In this document: piece by piece, positions 17,140-25,876 of the stretch | Numbering within the stretch: position 1 is the stretch's first letter | Layout: each line of letters opens with the position of its first letter | From: Roseovarius pacificus | GTDB taxonomy: Bacteria; Pseudomonadota; Alphaproteobacteria; Rhodobacterales; Rhodobacteraceae | Assembly: GCF_900142665.1 (NCBI RefSeq) | Contig: NZ_FRBR01000010.1 | Location: 62,001-126,000, forward strand | Direction: 5' to 3' | Length of the DNA: 64,000 nt | Translations under genes and position numbers: made by a program | The notes under the pieces: model-generated | The model's input: only the letters and a program-made list of their open reading frames with translations | Told to the model about the DNA's origin: nothing | The model's database searches: none

Positions 17140-18515
17140 AGGTCCAGCACCCTGGGCAGGGCCTGCAATATCGCCCGTGCACCCATGCCGACACCGCCCT
17201 TGGGGCGGGCCGGTTTGGGCTCGGGGTTCCAGCCGTAGATGTCGAAATGGGCATAGCGCGCCGGGCCTGCAAAGCGGCGCAGGAACAGCGCGGCGGTGAT
17301 CGCCCCGGCAAAGCCGCCCTTGGGCGCGTTGTCCAGATCGGCGATGCCGGGTTCGATCATCGTCTCGTAGGGGGTGTGGAAGGGCATCCGCCAGACCGGA
17401 TCGGCCACCTGCACGGCGGCGGCTTCGAGCGCGGCGGCGAAGGGGGCGTCATCGGTGAAATAGGGCGACAGGTCGGGGCCGACAGCCACCCGCGCCGCGC
17501 CTGTAAGCGTCGCCATCGAGATCAGCAGGTCGGGCGGGTCTTCGGCGGCACAGGCCAGCGCGTCGGCCAGCACGAGGCGGCCCTCGGCGTCGGTGTTGTT
17601 GATCTCAACCGTCTTGCCGTTGCGCGCGGTCAGGATGTCGCCGGGGCGGAAGGCGTTGCCCGCGACCGCGTTTTCCACGGCGGGCACCAGAACGCGCAGG
17701 CGGACGGGCAGGGCCAGCGCCATGATCATCTGCGCCAGCCCCAGAACGGTGGCCGCGCCGCCCATGTCCTTTTTCATCAGGCCCATGCTGGCGCCGGGTT
17801 TGAGATTGAGCCCGCCGGTGTCGAAACACACGCCCTTGCCCACCAGCGTCAGCGTCGGGCCGGTATTGCCCCACCGCATGTCAATCAGGCGCGGGGCCTG
17901 CGCGGCGGCGCGGCCCACGGCGTGGATCATCGGAAAGTTCTGCTCCAGCAGGGCATCGCCGCGGATCACGTCGATGCTGGCGCCATGGGCCGAGGCCAGC
18001 GTGGCGCAGGCCCCTTCCAGATCGGCAGGACCCATATCTGAGGCCGGGGTGTTGATCAGGTCGCGTGTCAGGGCCTCGCCCGCCGCGATGGCCTGCAATC
18101 GGGCGGGATCGACGCCTTCGGGCGGGACCAGACGGGCCAGCGCCGGTTTTTGTTCGCGGTAGCGATCAAAGCCGTAGTGCGCCAGCAGCCAGCCAAGCGA
18201 TTCTTCCCCGGCGCGGGCGGGGTCGAGCCCGTGAAAAGCATACGCCCCTTCGGGCAGTTGCATGGCCGCCGTGGCGAGGTGAAAGCGCCCGCGCGCCCGT
18301 GCGCCGGCATCGCCATACCCGGCCAGCGCCATTTCGGGCGCGCCACCGGCATCGGGCACCAGGAGCGTCGTACCGAGCGCGGCGGTAAAGCCCGCGCCGC
18401 GCACCCATGTGGCGACGCGATCGGGCTGATCGGCAAGCCAATCCTCAAGCGAGTCCTGTTCGATCACATGCAGGGGAATGACCGGGGCATCGGCGGCGGC
18501 AAAGGTCAGGTCCAT
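17136..18515 (-). CDS. Leucyl aminopeptidase-family (M17) metallopeptidase
   Basis: This 459-residue M17 aminopeptidase has the signature NTDAEGRLVLADAL and upstream metal ligands in GKGVCFDTGGLNLKP and MKKDMGG, matching the two-metal site of PepA/PepB. It removes N-terminal residues from peptides in the cytoplasm. The ATG at 18515 is preceded by AAGGGA at about 8 nt; an in-frame start at 18581 adds an unconserved tail. Coupling to an NlpC/P60 hydrolase by a 4-nt overlap suggests that the pair degrades murein or other unusual peptides, where NlpC cleaves gamma-glutamyl bonds and M17 trims the products. Confidence 0.92.
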   Translation of the reverse strand: MDLTFAAADAPVIPLHVIEQDSLEDWLADQPDRVATWVRGAGFTAALGTTLLVPDAGGAPEMALAGYGDAGARARGRFHLATAAMQLPEGAYAFHGLDPARAGEESLGWLLAHYGFDRYREQKPALARLVPPEGVDPARLQAIAAGEALTRDLINTPASDMGPADLEGACATLASAHGASIDVIRGDALLEQNFPMIHAVGRAAAQAPRLIDMRWGNTGPTLTLVGKGVCFDTGGLNLKPGASMGLMKKDMGGAATVLGLAQMIMALALPVRLRVLVPAVENAVAGNAFRPGDILTARNGKTVEINNTDAEGRLVLADALACAAEDPPDLLISMATLTGAARVAVGPDLSPYFTDDAPFAAALEAAAVQVADPVWRMPFHTPYETMIEPGIADLDNAPKGGFAGAITAALFLRRFAGPARYAHFDIYGWNPEPKPARPKGGVGMGARAILQALPRVLDL

Positions 18516-18602
18516 CGGGCGCGTCCCTTTCATATTCGGGGTGTCTTGCGCCCAGCCTATCCCTCCTGTCGGAAGCTGCAAGCCATCAAACGGCGGCGGC
18601 CC

Positions 18603-18995
18603 TCAAATCCGCAGGTCCTGAATGTTCCACATCTCACCAAGGGAACGTTCCCCGATGCGCAACAGGCGCGCCAATGTGGCGGCCAGCGCGATACGGTCGC
18701 CCCGGTCAATGCAATGGGTCACGTCCCCGGCGACCTGCGCCAGACCCTGCATGCCGATCTGTTCGGAAATCGCGATCAGGCTGCGCGCGCTGCGGCGCAT
18801 GTCGTCGGTGCGCCCTTCGCGGTAGCAGCGTTCGGTATGCGACAACCGCGCGGCCAGTTCCTCGAGCGCGCGGCAAATCACGTCTTCGGCCCCGGATTCG
18901 CCGAGTTGCGCCACCAGTTCGACGATTCGCGTTGAATCGTGCCGAACCGCTTCGTCCTGCCTGAGCAGCGTTACCTGTTCCAAAATCTCACCCAT
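18603..18995 (-). CDS. Small all-helical protein of unknown function
   Basis: I do not recognise this 130-residue protein. It is predicted to be almost wholly alpha-helical and charged, with no signal peptide or membrane segment. The segment ARSLIAISEQIGMQGLAQVAGDVTHCID has the look of an Hpt (histidine phosphotransfer) helix pair, but the phosphorylatable histidine position is not present, so it may be a degenerate Hpt-like domain. The ATG at 18995 has GGGAG 9 nt upstream and is better than the upstream frame to 19046. It lies upstream of the M17 gene on the same strand (87-nt gap) and is divergent from carbonic anhydrase. Confidence 0.65.
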   Translation of the reverse strand: MGEILEQVTLLRQDEAVRHDSTRIVELVAQLGESGAEDVICRALEELAARLSHTERCYREGRTDDMRRSARSLIAISEQIGMQGLAQVAGDVTHCIDRGDRIALAATLARLLRIGERSLGEMWNIQDLRI

Positions 18996-19133
18996 CTTTC
19001 CGTTCTCCCACGAACCGGGACAGAATGCGGTGCAACAGGTTCCCAAATGGTTTCAACCGCCCCATATTGTCTCTCGAATTATCGGAGAATTCCGATTATC
19101 ACGGCGCGACGCAACAAGACCGAGGGACCCTTC

Positions 19134-19784
19134 ATGGAACACGCACGGCCTTTGCCTACTTATCTCGTTCATCGCTATCACGGCTGGAAAGCCACGGCTT
19201 ATACCGAGAATCAGGCATGGTACCGACGGCTGGCAAACGAAGGCCAGCACCCCCGCGCCATGGTGATTTCATGTTGCGACAGCCGGGTGCATGTCACGTC
19301 GATCTTCGGCGCGGATCAGGGGGAGTTCTTCATCCACCGCAATATCGCCAACCTCGTTCCCCCGCACGAGCCCGACGGCAACCAGCACGGCACATCGGCA
19401 GCGGTGGAATACGCGGTGACCGCGCTGAAAGTGGCGCATGTGATCGTCATGGGGCATTCCAATTGCGGCGGGGTTCAGGGCTGCATGGACATGTGCACCG
19501 GCAAGGCCCCCGCGCTGGAGGAGAAATCCAGTTTCGTGGGCCGCTGGATGGATATCCTGCGCCCCGGCTATGAGCGGGTGAAGAAGATCGAGAACGAGGA
19601 CAAGCGCCGCCATGCGCTGGAAAAGCAGGCGGTCATCATCTCGCTGGAAAACCTGATGACCTTCCCGTTCGTGGCCGAAGCCGTGGAAAAGGGCACACTG
19701 ACCCTGCACGGGTTGTGGCACGAAATCGGCGAAGGCGGGGTCGAGCAATACAGCCCCACAACCGGCGGATTCACCCCGATCTGA
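19134..19784 (+). CDS. Beta-class carbonic anhydrase
   Basis: This 216-residue beta-carbonic anhydrase interconverts CO2 and bicarbonate, supplying bicarbonate for carboxylases. Zinc ligands are C47 (in CCDSRV, with the D49-R51 dyad), H108 and C111 (in GHSNCGG). The length is typical. The start at 19134 begins the conserved N-terminal segment (PTYLVHRY); upstream in-frame sequence is not conserved and the ribosome site is modest (GAGGGA). Confidence 0.94.
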   Translation: MEHARPLPTYLVHRYHGWKATAYTENQAWYRRLANEGQHPRAMVISCCDSRVHVTSIFGADQGEFFIHRNIANLVPPHEPDGNQHGTSAAVEYAVTALKVAHVIVMGHSNCGGVQGCMDMCTGKAPALEEKSSFVGRWMDILRPGYERVKKIENEDKRRHALEKQAVIISLENLMTFPFVAEAVEKGTLTLHGLWHEIGEGGVEQYSPTTGGFTPI

Positions 19785-19851
19785 TCGAGGCGGCTGCGGC
19801 ATCGCCAAGGACTGCGGCAGCTATCCGAACAACGGGCGTCAAAGCGGGAAA

Positions 19852-19869
19852 GCCGGGCAATCGCCCGGC
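19852..19869. terminator. Hairpin between convergent genes
   Basis: GCCGGGC (19852-19858) and GCCCGGC (19863-19869) form a perfect 7-bp stem with an AATC tetraloop, between the stops of carbonic anhydrase and the DUF4139 gene. A short TTT follows on the minus strand only. It may act as a shared weak terminator. Confidence 0.35.
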
Positions 19870-19914
19870 CCCCTGAGGGCTTGAGTCCGCGCGTGCCCCT
19901 GACCTTGCCAGCCG

Positions 19915-21540
19915 TCAGCGCAGTACCTTGCCCTCGGGCCATTCCAGCGAATAGTCCAGCGTGATCGCCTGTGTCTGACCGGCGGGCAGGTCGAAGGTCC
20001 ATGCCAGCACGCCGCGCTTGTCGTCCACTTCGGTTTCCGACGGGGAAGGCTCTGCGCTCCACTCGATCCGCAACTCTTCCTGTTCGGAATAGGGCACGCG
20101 ATCCAGCACGCGCATCGGCCAGTCCTGCGCGGTGACGTTCTCGACCTCGATCTGAACGGTTTCGTCCAGCGCGCTGGAGCGGGTGAACACGCCCTTGTCG
20201 CCCTCTTGCCGCTGCGGGATCACACGGGCGAGGCGCAGCCCGTCGATGGCCCCGAAGGACAGGTCGGCCTCGGCCCCCGCCGGGATCATGTCGAGGAACC
20301 GCTGTCCGATGAAACGGCCATCGAGGTAAAAGCGCGCCTCGGGCGTGGGCAGGATCAACTCGTCGGCGGTGTTGGTGAAACCGGCCATCAGGAACGCGCG
20401 GTCATCGGCCAGCGGCACGGCCTGCGCGACGATATCCGCCTGAAGCGACAGCGTGCCCAGCGCCACGCGCACCCGGTCGGCATCCGACGCGACGGACACC
20501 GCGCCGGGATAGTCATAGGTCACGGCCAGCCCGTCGAACCGGGCGGCGGCCTGTTCGACGATCATCGCTTCGGCCTGCGGCGCGGCCAGTTCGGCCACGG
20601 CATCGGCGGCGGCCCCGCGTGAGAAGGTTTTGGGCACAGGCGCGTCCGGATCGGCGATACGGCGCAGCCACGGCCAGATATCGCCTGGCACGGTCTGGTC
20701 CGAGGGGCGCGAGGTGGACAGCGTCAGCGCGATGTCCTGCCAGTTTTCGCCCGTGGCCTGCTGGATGAACGCCCCGCGTTCGATCTGCAAGTCGCCGGTA
20801 TCGCGGGCGAGTTTCAGATCGTAGACCGGCTGCCAGCCGGCTTCGGGGATGGTGTAGGTGACGGTCACCTGGCCTTCGGCCGGTTGTTCGGTGTTGATCG
20901 CCACGGCCAGCATGGCGCGCGGCGTGTCCTGCGGGACCAGCGCGCGCAGGGCGGCGCGGGCCTGTTCGAGATCCTTGCGCAGATCCTTGAGGGCGCGGTC
21001 GGCGGCCCCGGCGCGCTGACGCGCATCGAGCGCGGCCTGCCGGGCGGCGAGGCTTTCCTCGCCGATCATGGCGACCAGTTCGCGCAGCCCGGCGGCGTCC
21101 ATGCCCGCCACGGCCTCGCCCTTGCCCAGTTGCGACAGGAACCCGATGCGGGCCTGCGCCGCCTTTTCTTCCTGGCGGATCGCTTCGACGGCGGCTTCGC
21201 CGTCGCGCAGGGACTGTTCCAGGCCCTCGACCTTGTCGCGTGCGGCGTCGATGGCGGCGGAGGTTTCGGGATCGCGCGGCGGAACGTAATCGCTGCGCGC
21301 CGTGACGCTGCCCATGGCGGCGCCTTCGACCGCGACGCGCACGGCGGCCAGCGGCGTGTTCTGCGGCAGATCGGTCAGGATCAGGCTGTGCTGTCCGGCG
21401 GGGGCGGTGAAATCGACCCGGCGCGTGACGGTGCCCCCCTGCGGGTAGAGCGTAACCGCGTCGACGGTGCTGGTCAGGGGGATGTCATCGGCCCAGAGCG
21501 CCGAGGGCAGAAGGATCAGGAAACTGGCGATTGCACGCAT
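19915..21540 (-). CDS. DUF4139 / mucoidy-inhibitor-A family secreted protein
   Basis: This 541-residue protein has a cleavable signal peptide (MRAIASFLILLPSALWA) and belongs to the DUF4139 family related to MuiA. The N-terminal domain (about residues 20-100) is the DUF4140-type segment beginning with VDAVTLYPQGGTVTR. A long alanine- and charge-rich coiled coil follows (about 90-200), then the beta-rich DUF4139 domain that starts near VTYTIPEAGWQPVYDLKL. The bacterial function is unknown; it is presumably periplasmic. I prefer the ATG at 21540 (AAGGAG 9 nt upstream) to the GTG at 21549. Confidence 0.88.
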   Translation of the reverse strand: MRAIASFLILLPSALWADDIPLTSTVDAVTLYPQGGTVTRRVDFTAPAGQHSLILTDLPQNTPLAAVRVAVEGAAMGSVTARSDYVPPRDPETSAAIDAARDKVEGLEQSLRDGEAAVEAIRQEEKAAQARIGFLSQLGKGEAVAGMDAAGLRELVAMIGEESLAARQAALDARQRAGAADRALKDLRKDLEQARAALRALVPQDTPRAMLAVAINTEQPAEGQVTVTYTIPEAGWQPVYDLKLARDTGDLQIERGAFIQQATGENWQDIALTLSTSRPSDQTVPGDIWPWLRRIADPDAPVPKTFSRGAAADAVAELAAPQAEAMIVEQAAARFDGLAVTYDYPGAVSVASDADRVRVALGTLSLQADIVAQAVPLADDRAFLMAGFTNTADELILPTPEARFYLDGRFIGQRFLDMIPAGAEADLSFGAIDGLRLARVIPQRQEGDKGVFTRSSALDETVQIEVENVTAQDWPMRVLDRVPYSEQEELRIEWSAEPSPSETEVDDKRGVLAWTFDLPAGQTQAITLDYSLEWPEGKVLR

Positions 21541-21640
21541 GCGGGACACTCCTTGCGACTGATGGGCCGACTATCCCCCCGGCGCGGGCCGAATGGCAAG
21601 GCGGGTTTCCCGTATCTGCGGATTCACGCCTTGGGACTGC

Positions 21641-21668
21641 AAAACGGGCGCCCCGGATGGGACGCCCG
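21641..21668 (-). terminator. Rho-independent terminator of asd
   Basis: On the minus strand a 10-bp stem (CGGGCGTCCC with GGGGCGCCCG, one wobble pair) closes an ATCC loop and is followed by T4. It lies 30 nt past the asd stop codon. Confidence 0.75.
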
Positions 21669-21698
21669 ATTGCGATGCGATTGGCCCGTTTTACGCGG

Positions 21699-22721
21699 TC
21701 AGCCCTTTTTCAGCACCCGCTTGCCCAGGGTTTCGGCGATCTGAACCGCGTTCAGCGCCGCGCCCTTGCGCAGGTTGTCCGAGACGCACCACAGGTTCAG
21801 GCCATTGTCGATGGTGCTGTCCTGACGGATGCGGCTGATGAAGGTGGCGAAATCGCCGACGCATTCCACGGGGGTGACGTAACCGCCGTCTTCGCGCTTG
21901 TCGATCACCATGATGCCCGGCGCTTCGCGCAGGATATCGCGGGCCTCGTCCTCGTCCAGGTGATCCTCGAACTCGATATTGATCGATTCCGAGTGACCGA
22001 CGAAGACCGGCACGCGCACACATGTAGCGGTGACCTTGATCTTGGGGTCGACGATCTTCTTGGTCTCGGCGACCATCTTCCATTCTTCCTTGGTCGAACC
22101 GTCGTCGAGGAACACGTCGATATGCGGGATCACGTTGAAGGCGATCTGTTTGGGATAGACCTTGGGCGCGACCTCTTCGGTGGGGTTGTAGACCGCCTTG
22201 GTCTGATCCCACAGTTCGTCGATGGCCTCCTTGCCCGAGCCGGAGACCGACTGATAGGTGCTGACCACCACGCGCTTGATCGTCGCGCGGTCATGCAGCG
22301 GCTTGAGCGCCACGACCATCTGCGCGGTCGAGCAGTTGGGGTTGGCGATGATGTTCTTCTTGGCATAGCCGTCGACCGCCTCGGGGTTGCACTCGGGCAC
22401 CACGAGGGGCACGTCCGGGTCGTAGCGGTAGAGCGAACTGTTGTCGATCACCACGCAGCCCGTTGCGGCGGCCTTGGGGGCGTAGGTTTTGGTGGCGTCC
22501 GACCCGATGGCGAACAGGGCGATGTCCCAGCCGGTGAAATCGAACGTGTCGAGGTCCTGGGTTTTCAGTGTCTGGTCCCCGAAGCTCACCTCGGTTCCCA
22601 GCGAGCGGCGGCTGGCCAGAGCCGCGATCTCGTCTACCGGGAACTGGCGCTCGGCCAGGATGTTCAGCATTTCGCGGCCCACATTGCCCGTGGCGCCAAC
22701 GACGACGACCTTGTAACCCAT
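21699..22721 (-). CDS. asd: Aspartate-semialdehyde dehydrogenase
   Basis: This 340-residue enzyme reduces aspartyl phosphate to aspartate semialdehyde with NADPH, the shared step to lysine/DAP, threonine and methionine. The Rossmann motif GATGNVGREM is at 9-18, the catalytic cysteine lies in NPNCSTAQ, and SVSGSGKEAIDELW follows. The length is normal. GGAGATCCGAC precedes the ATG. It is divergent from crcB, with about 140 bp between them. Its product is the substrate of dapA, also in this window. Confidence 0.95.
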   Translation of the reverse strand: MGYKVVVVGATGNVGREMLNILAERQFPVDEIAALASRRSLGTEVSFGDQTLKTQDLDTFDFTGWDIALFAIGSDATKTYAPKAAATGCVVIDNSSLYRYDPDVPLVVPECNPEAVDGYAKKNIIANPNCSTAQMVVALKPLHDRATIKRVVVSTYQSVSGSGKEAIDELWDQTKAVYNPTEEVAPKVYPKQIAFNVIPHIDVFLDDGSTKEEWKMVAETKKIVDPKIKVTATCVRVPVFVGHSESINIEFEDHLDEDEARDILREAPGIMVIDKREDGGYVTPVECVGDFATFISRIRQDSTIDNGLNLWCVSDNLRKGAALNAVQIAETLGKRVLKKG

Positions 22722-22862
22722 GTCGGATCTCCATTTGCATCAGACGGGGGGCCTCATACCGCAGCGCGGCATAAGGTTAAAGCGGATTCACCGCACCCGG
22801 CACTGTGGCGCACATATCTGCGCAGCTTGACAATTCAAGGGGAGCGCGCGACAGACGCGGCC

Positions 22863-23240
22863 ATGATCATGACCTTTCTTCAGGTGGCCCTTGGCGGCGC
22901 GATAGGCTCGGCCCTGCGCTTTGGCGTGGGGCTTGTGGTGCTGCGCCACTGGCATGGCGGTTTCCCCCTGGGGGTCATTCCGGTGAACATCATCGGCTCG
23001 TTCCTGATGGGGGGTCTGATCGTGCTGACCTTTCACCGCGATCTCGACCATCTGAAACCGTTGCTGATGACCGGCCTGTTGGGCGGGTTCACGACGTTCT
23101 CGGCGTTTTCGCTGGAGGCGTTCACGCTCTATGAGCGCGGGCAGATCGGATCGGCGGGGCTCTATGTGGTGCTGTCGGTCGTGCTGTCGCTGGCGGGGCT
23201 GATGCTTGGGGTATGGCTGGCGCGGGGGATATGGGCATGA
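22863..23240 (+). CDS. crcB: Fluoride efflux channel CrcB/Fluc
   Basis: This 125-residue protein with four membrane helices is a Fluc-type fluoride channel, which works as an antiparallel dimer to lower cytoplasmic fluoride. Family marks are GGAIGSALRFG in helix 1, NIIGSFLMG in helix 2 and the pore motif GGFTTFSAFSLE in helix 3. The ATG at 22863 gives normal length; an ATG two codons later is possible. No crcB-type fluoride riboswitch is visible upstream; a TTGACA lies at 22827-22832. Its stop overlaps the rluC start by 4 nt. Confidence 0.93.
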   Translation: MIMTFLQVALGGAIGSALRFGVGLVVLRHWHGGFPLGVIPVNIIGSFLMGGLIVLTFHRDLDHLKPLLMTGLLGGFTTFSAFSLEAFTLYERGQIGSAGLYVVLSVVLSLAGLMLGVWLARGIWA

Positions 23241-24280
23241 TCCGGGTGCAAACACTTACGGTCGGCGCCGATGACGCCGATCAGCGGCTGGACCGCTGGC
23301 TGCGCCGCCAGTTTCCGCATCTGCCGCAGGGGCGTATCGAAAAGATGTGCCGCAAGGGCGAATTGCGCGTCGATGGCGGGCGGGTGAAGGCCAATACACG
23401 GCTGGAGGCCGGACAGCAGGTGCGTATCCCACCCCTGCCCGAGCCCGGAGACATCCAGACCGCGCCCAAGCCGCAGGTCAGCAATGCCGACGCCAGGATG
23501 ATCCAGAACGCCGTGATCTATCGCGACGATCATATCATCGCGCTGAACAAGCCCCCCGGTTTGCCGGTGCAGGGCGGCAGCAAGCAGGCACGCCATGTGG
23601 ACGGTCTGGCCGAGGCGCTGCGATTCGGCCTTGAGGAAAAACCGCGGCTGGTGCACCGGCTGGACAAGGACACCTCGGGCGTTCTGATCATGGCGCGCAG
23701 CCGGGCCGTGGCCAAGGCGCTGACCGCGTCGTTCCGGCATCGCAACACGCGCAAGATCTACTGGGCCGCCGTGGCCGGTGTGCCCACCCCGCGCATGGGC
23801 ACGATCCGTTTCGGACTGGTCAAGGCGCCGGGGCATGGCGCCGGGGGCGAGGGGGAAAAGATGCTGTGCCTGCATCCCCGCGATGTCGATTCGACGCCGG
23901 GCGCGAAACACGCCACCACCGATTACGCAGTGATCGAGGCCGCCGGCAGCCGCTGTGCCTGGGTCGGGCTGATCCCGGTCACGGGGCGCACCCATCAGTT
24001 GCGCGCGCATATGGCCGAGATCGGGCATCCCATCGTGGGCGACGGGAAATACGGCGGATCGGGGCAGGAGAACCTTGGCGATGGCTGGGGCGCGCAACTG
24101 GGCGGCGAGATCAGCCGCAAGCTGCATCTGCATGCGCGGTCCCTGACGCTGGAACACCCTGTCACACAGGCCACGCTGCATCTGACGGCCCCGCTGCCCG
24201 AGCATATGACACGCACGTGGGACCTGTTCCAATGGCAGCCCTCCGAGGCGCCGGAGGACCCGTTCGAGGATCTGGAATGA
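23237..24280 (+). CDS. rluC: 23S rRNA pseudouridine synthase, RluC/RluD family
   Basis: This 347-residue RluA-family pseudouridine synthase has an N-terminal S4 RNA-binding domain (about residues 10-75, with LDRWLRRQFPHL and RIEKMCRKGELRVDG). The catalytic aspartate lies in HRLDKDTSGVLIMAR, and GRTHQLRAHM is the typical motif III. RluC modifies U955, U2504 and U2580 of 23S rRNA. RluC is preferred to RluD because of the overall layout, but the site set cannot be read from sequence. The ATG at 23237 overlaps the crcB stop (ATGA), and the stop overlaps the next gene. Confidence 0.9.
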   Translation: MIRVQTLTVGADDADQRLDRWLRRQFPHLPQGRIEKMCRKGELRVDGGRVKANTRLEAGQQVRIPPLPEPGDIQTAPKPQVSNADARMIQNAVIYRDDHIIALNKPPGLPVQGGSKQARHVDGLAEALRFGLEEKPRLVHRLDKDTSGVLIMARSRAVAKALTASFRHRNTRKIYWAAVAGVPTPRMGTIRFGLVKAPGHGAGGEGEKMLCLHPRDVDSTPGAKHATTDYAVIEAAGSRCAWVGLIPVTGRTHQLRAHMAEIGHPIVGDGKYGGSGQENLGDGWGAQLGGEISRKLHLHARSLTLEHPVTQATLHLTAPLPEHMTRTWDLFQWQPSEAPEDPFEDLE

Positions 24281-24960
24281 GCGCCCCGCTGCGTCTGGTC
24301 GTCTTCGATGTCGATGGCACGCTGGTGGACAGCCAGGCCGATATCCTGGCCGCCATGGCGCATGCATTCGAGCGCGCCGATCATCCCCTGCCCGCACGCG
24401 ACACGGTTCTGGGCATTGTCGGCCTGTCGCTGGACGTGGCGATGACGCGGCTGGCCCCCGAATTGGATGCCGCGCGGCACGGGCGGATGGTGGATTGGTA
24501 CAAGGAGGCCTATATCGCGTTGCGGGCCGAGGCCGGGGCGGCGCAGTCCTCGCCGCTGTATCCCGGTGCGCTGGAGGCGATCGAGGCGCTGCACGGCGTG
24601 CCCGAGATCCTGCTGGGCGTGGCCACGGGAAAATCGCGCCGGGGGCTGGACAAGCTTCTGGAGGCGCATGATCTGCGGCGGTATTTCGTGACCCAGCAGG
24701 TCAGCGACCATCACCCGTCAAAGCCGCACCCGGCGATGTTGCAGGCCGCACTGTCGGAAACCGGCGTTTCCGCAGCCGATGCGGTGATGATCGGCGATAC
24801 CAGTTTCGACATGGAGATGGCCCGCGCCGCCGGCATGGCGGGAATCGGCGTCAGCTGGGGCTATCATCCGCGCACGTCCCTGCGCGATGCCGTCCGCGTG
24901 ATCGACGATTTCACCGAACTGCCCGCCTGCCTGAACCTTTTGTGGGAGACAGCCGAATGA
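24277..24960 (+). CDS. HAD-IA family phosphatase
   Basis: This 227-residue haloacid-dehalogenase-superfamily hydrolase has all four motifs: the nucleophile DVDGTLVDS near residue 11, the threonine/serine motif II in GVATGKS, the lysine in KPHPAML and the acidic motif IV GDTSFDMEMA. The helical cap domain lies between motifs I and II. It resembles phosphoglycolate phosphatase and pyrophosphatase PpaX-like enzymes; the substrate is uncertain. ATGA overlaps join it to rluC upstream and the ATP12 gene downstream. Confidence 0.9.
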   Translation: MSAPLRLVVFDVDGTLVDSQADILAAMAHAFERADHPLPARDTVLGIVGLSLDVAMTRLAPELDAARHGRMVDWYKEAYIALRAEAGAAQSSPLYPGALEAIEALHGVPEILLGVATGKSRRGLDKLLEAHDLRRYFVTQQVSDHHPSKPHPAMLQAALSETGVSAADAVMIGDTSFDMEMARAAGMAGIGVSWGYHPRTSLRDAVRVIDDFTELPACLNLLWETAE

Positions 24961-25673
24961 CCGAATGGAAAGCCAAGCGTTTCTGGAAAGCCACCGACGT
25001 GGCGGATGCATCCGAGGGCTTTGCCGTACATCTGGACGGGCGGGCCGTCAAAACCCCCGCCAAGGCCCCGCTGATCGTACCGACGCGCGCCATGGCGCAG
25101 GCGATTGCCGAAGAATGGGACGCGCAGGAAGAGCATATCGACCCGAACAACATGCCGGTGACCCGCGCCGCCAATGCGGCGATCGACAAGGTCAGTCACC
25201 AGCATGCCGAGGTTGCGCAGATGATCGCGGATTACGGGGACTCGGACCTGTTGTGCTATCGCGCGGACAGCCCCGCCGAGCTTGTCGCGCGGCAGGCCGA
25301 GGCGTGGGACCCGTTGCTGGACTGGGCCGACGAGGCCCTGGGGGCGCGGCTGACACCCGTCACCGGCGTCATGCACGCCCCCCAGAATCCCAAGGCGCTT
25401 GCAGTGCTGGCGCAGCAGGTTCACGGCATGGACGCCTATCGCCTGACGGCGTTTCACGATCTGGTCGGCCTGTCCGGATCGCTGATCATCGGCTTTGCCG
25501 CGCTGCATGAGTTGCACGATATCGGGGCACTCTGGAAATTGTCGCGGATCGACGAAACCTGGCAGGAAGAACTGTGGGGTATCGACGAAGAAGCGCGGGA
25601 GCAGGCCAAAACGAAAGAATCTGAGTTTCGGGCCGCGAAACGCTTTCACGATCTTGCAACGAGCACGTCATAG
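24957..25673 (+). CDS. ATP12-family F1-ATPase assembly chaperone
   Basis: This 238-residue protein matches the ATP12 family, the alphaproteobacterial relatives of the mitochondrial chaperone that binds the F1 alpha subunit before assembly of the catalytic head. Recognisable segments are FWKATDV, FAVHLDGRAVKTPAKAPL, the EEWDAQ helix and the C-terminal WQEELWGIDEEA. It lacks a signal and should be cytoplasmic. It is the last gene of the crcB-rluC-HAD-ATP12 chain, and its start overlaps the HAD stop. No ATP synthase genes are nearby. Confidence 0.92.
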   Translation: MTEWKAKRFWKATDVADASEGFAVHLDGRAVKTPAKAPLIVPTRAMAQAIAEEWDAQEEHIDPNNMPVTRAANAAIDKVSHQHAEVAQMIADYGDSDLLCYRADSPAELVARQAEAWDPLLDWADEALGARLTPVTGVMHAPQNPKALAVLAQQVHGMDAYRLTAFHDLVGLSGSLIIGFAALHELHDIGALWKLSRIDETWQEELWGIDEEAREQAKTKESEFRAAKRFHDLATSTS

Positions 25674-25742
25674 TTGCGAGAACTGCTGGCCTTCCCCTGC
25701 GGAACCCTATGCGGATGGCCATTGTTTTTCGTGATCCAGGGC

Positions 25743-25772
25743 TTGACGTTTCGTTATGAATCCAGACAAAAT
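25743..25772 (+). promoter_or_regulatory. Candidate sigma-70 promoter for aapJ
   Basis: TTGACG (25743-25748), an 18-bp spacer and CAAAAT (25767-25772) lie about 105 bp ahead of aapJ, in a 203-bp AT-richer gap. The -35 box is good and the -10 box modest. Confidence 0.4.
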
Positions 25773-25876
25773 CGCTATTACTGAGGGGGGACTAACCCTT
25801 TTTACAGTATAGCCCCGACCCGAAAGAGGTTGGATGAACCGCCCGGACAAGGGTGGATAATCAGGAAGAGGTAAAC

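Noticed and set aside
22722..22862. Fluoride riboswitch ahead of crcB
   Set aside because: The conserved crcB-motif sequence blocks are not visible in the short divergent gap.
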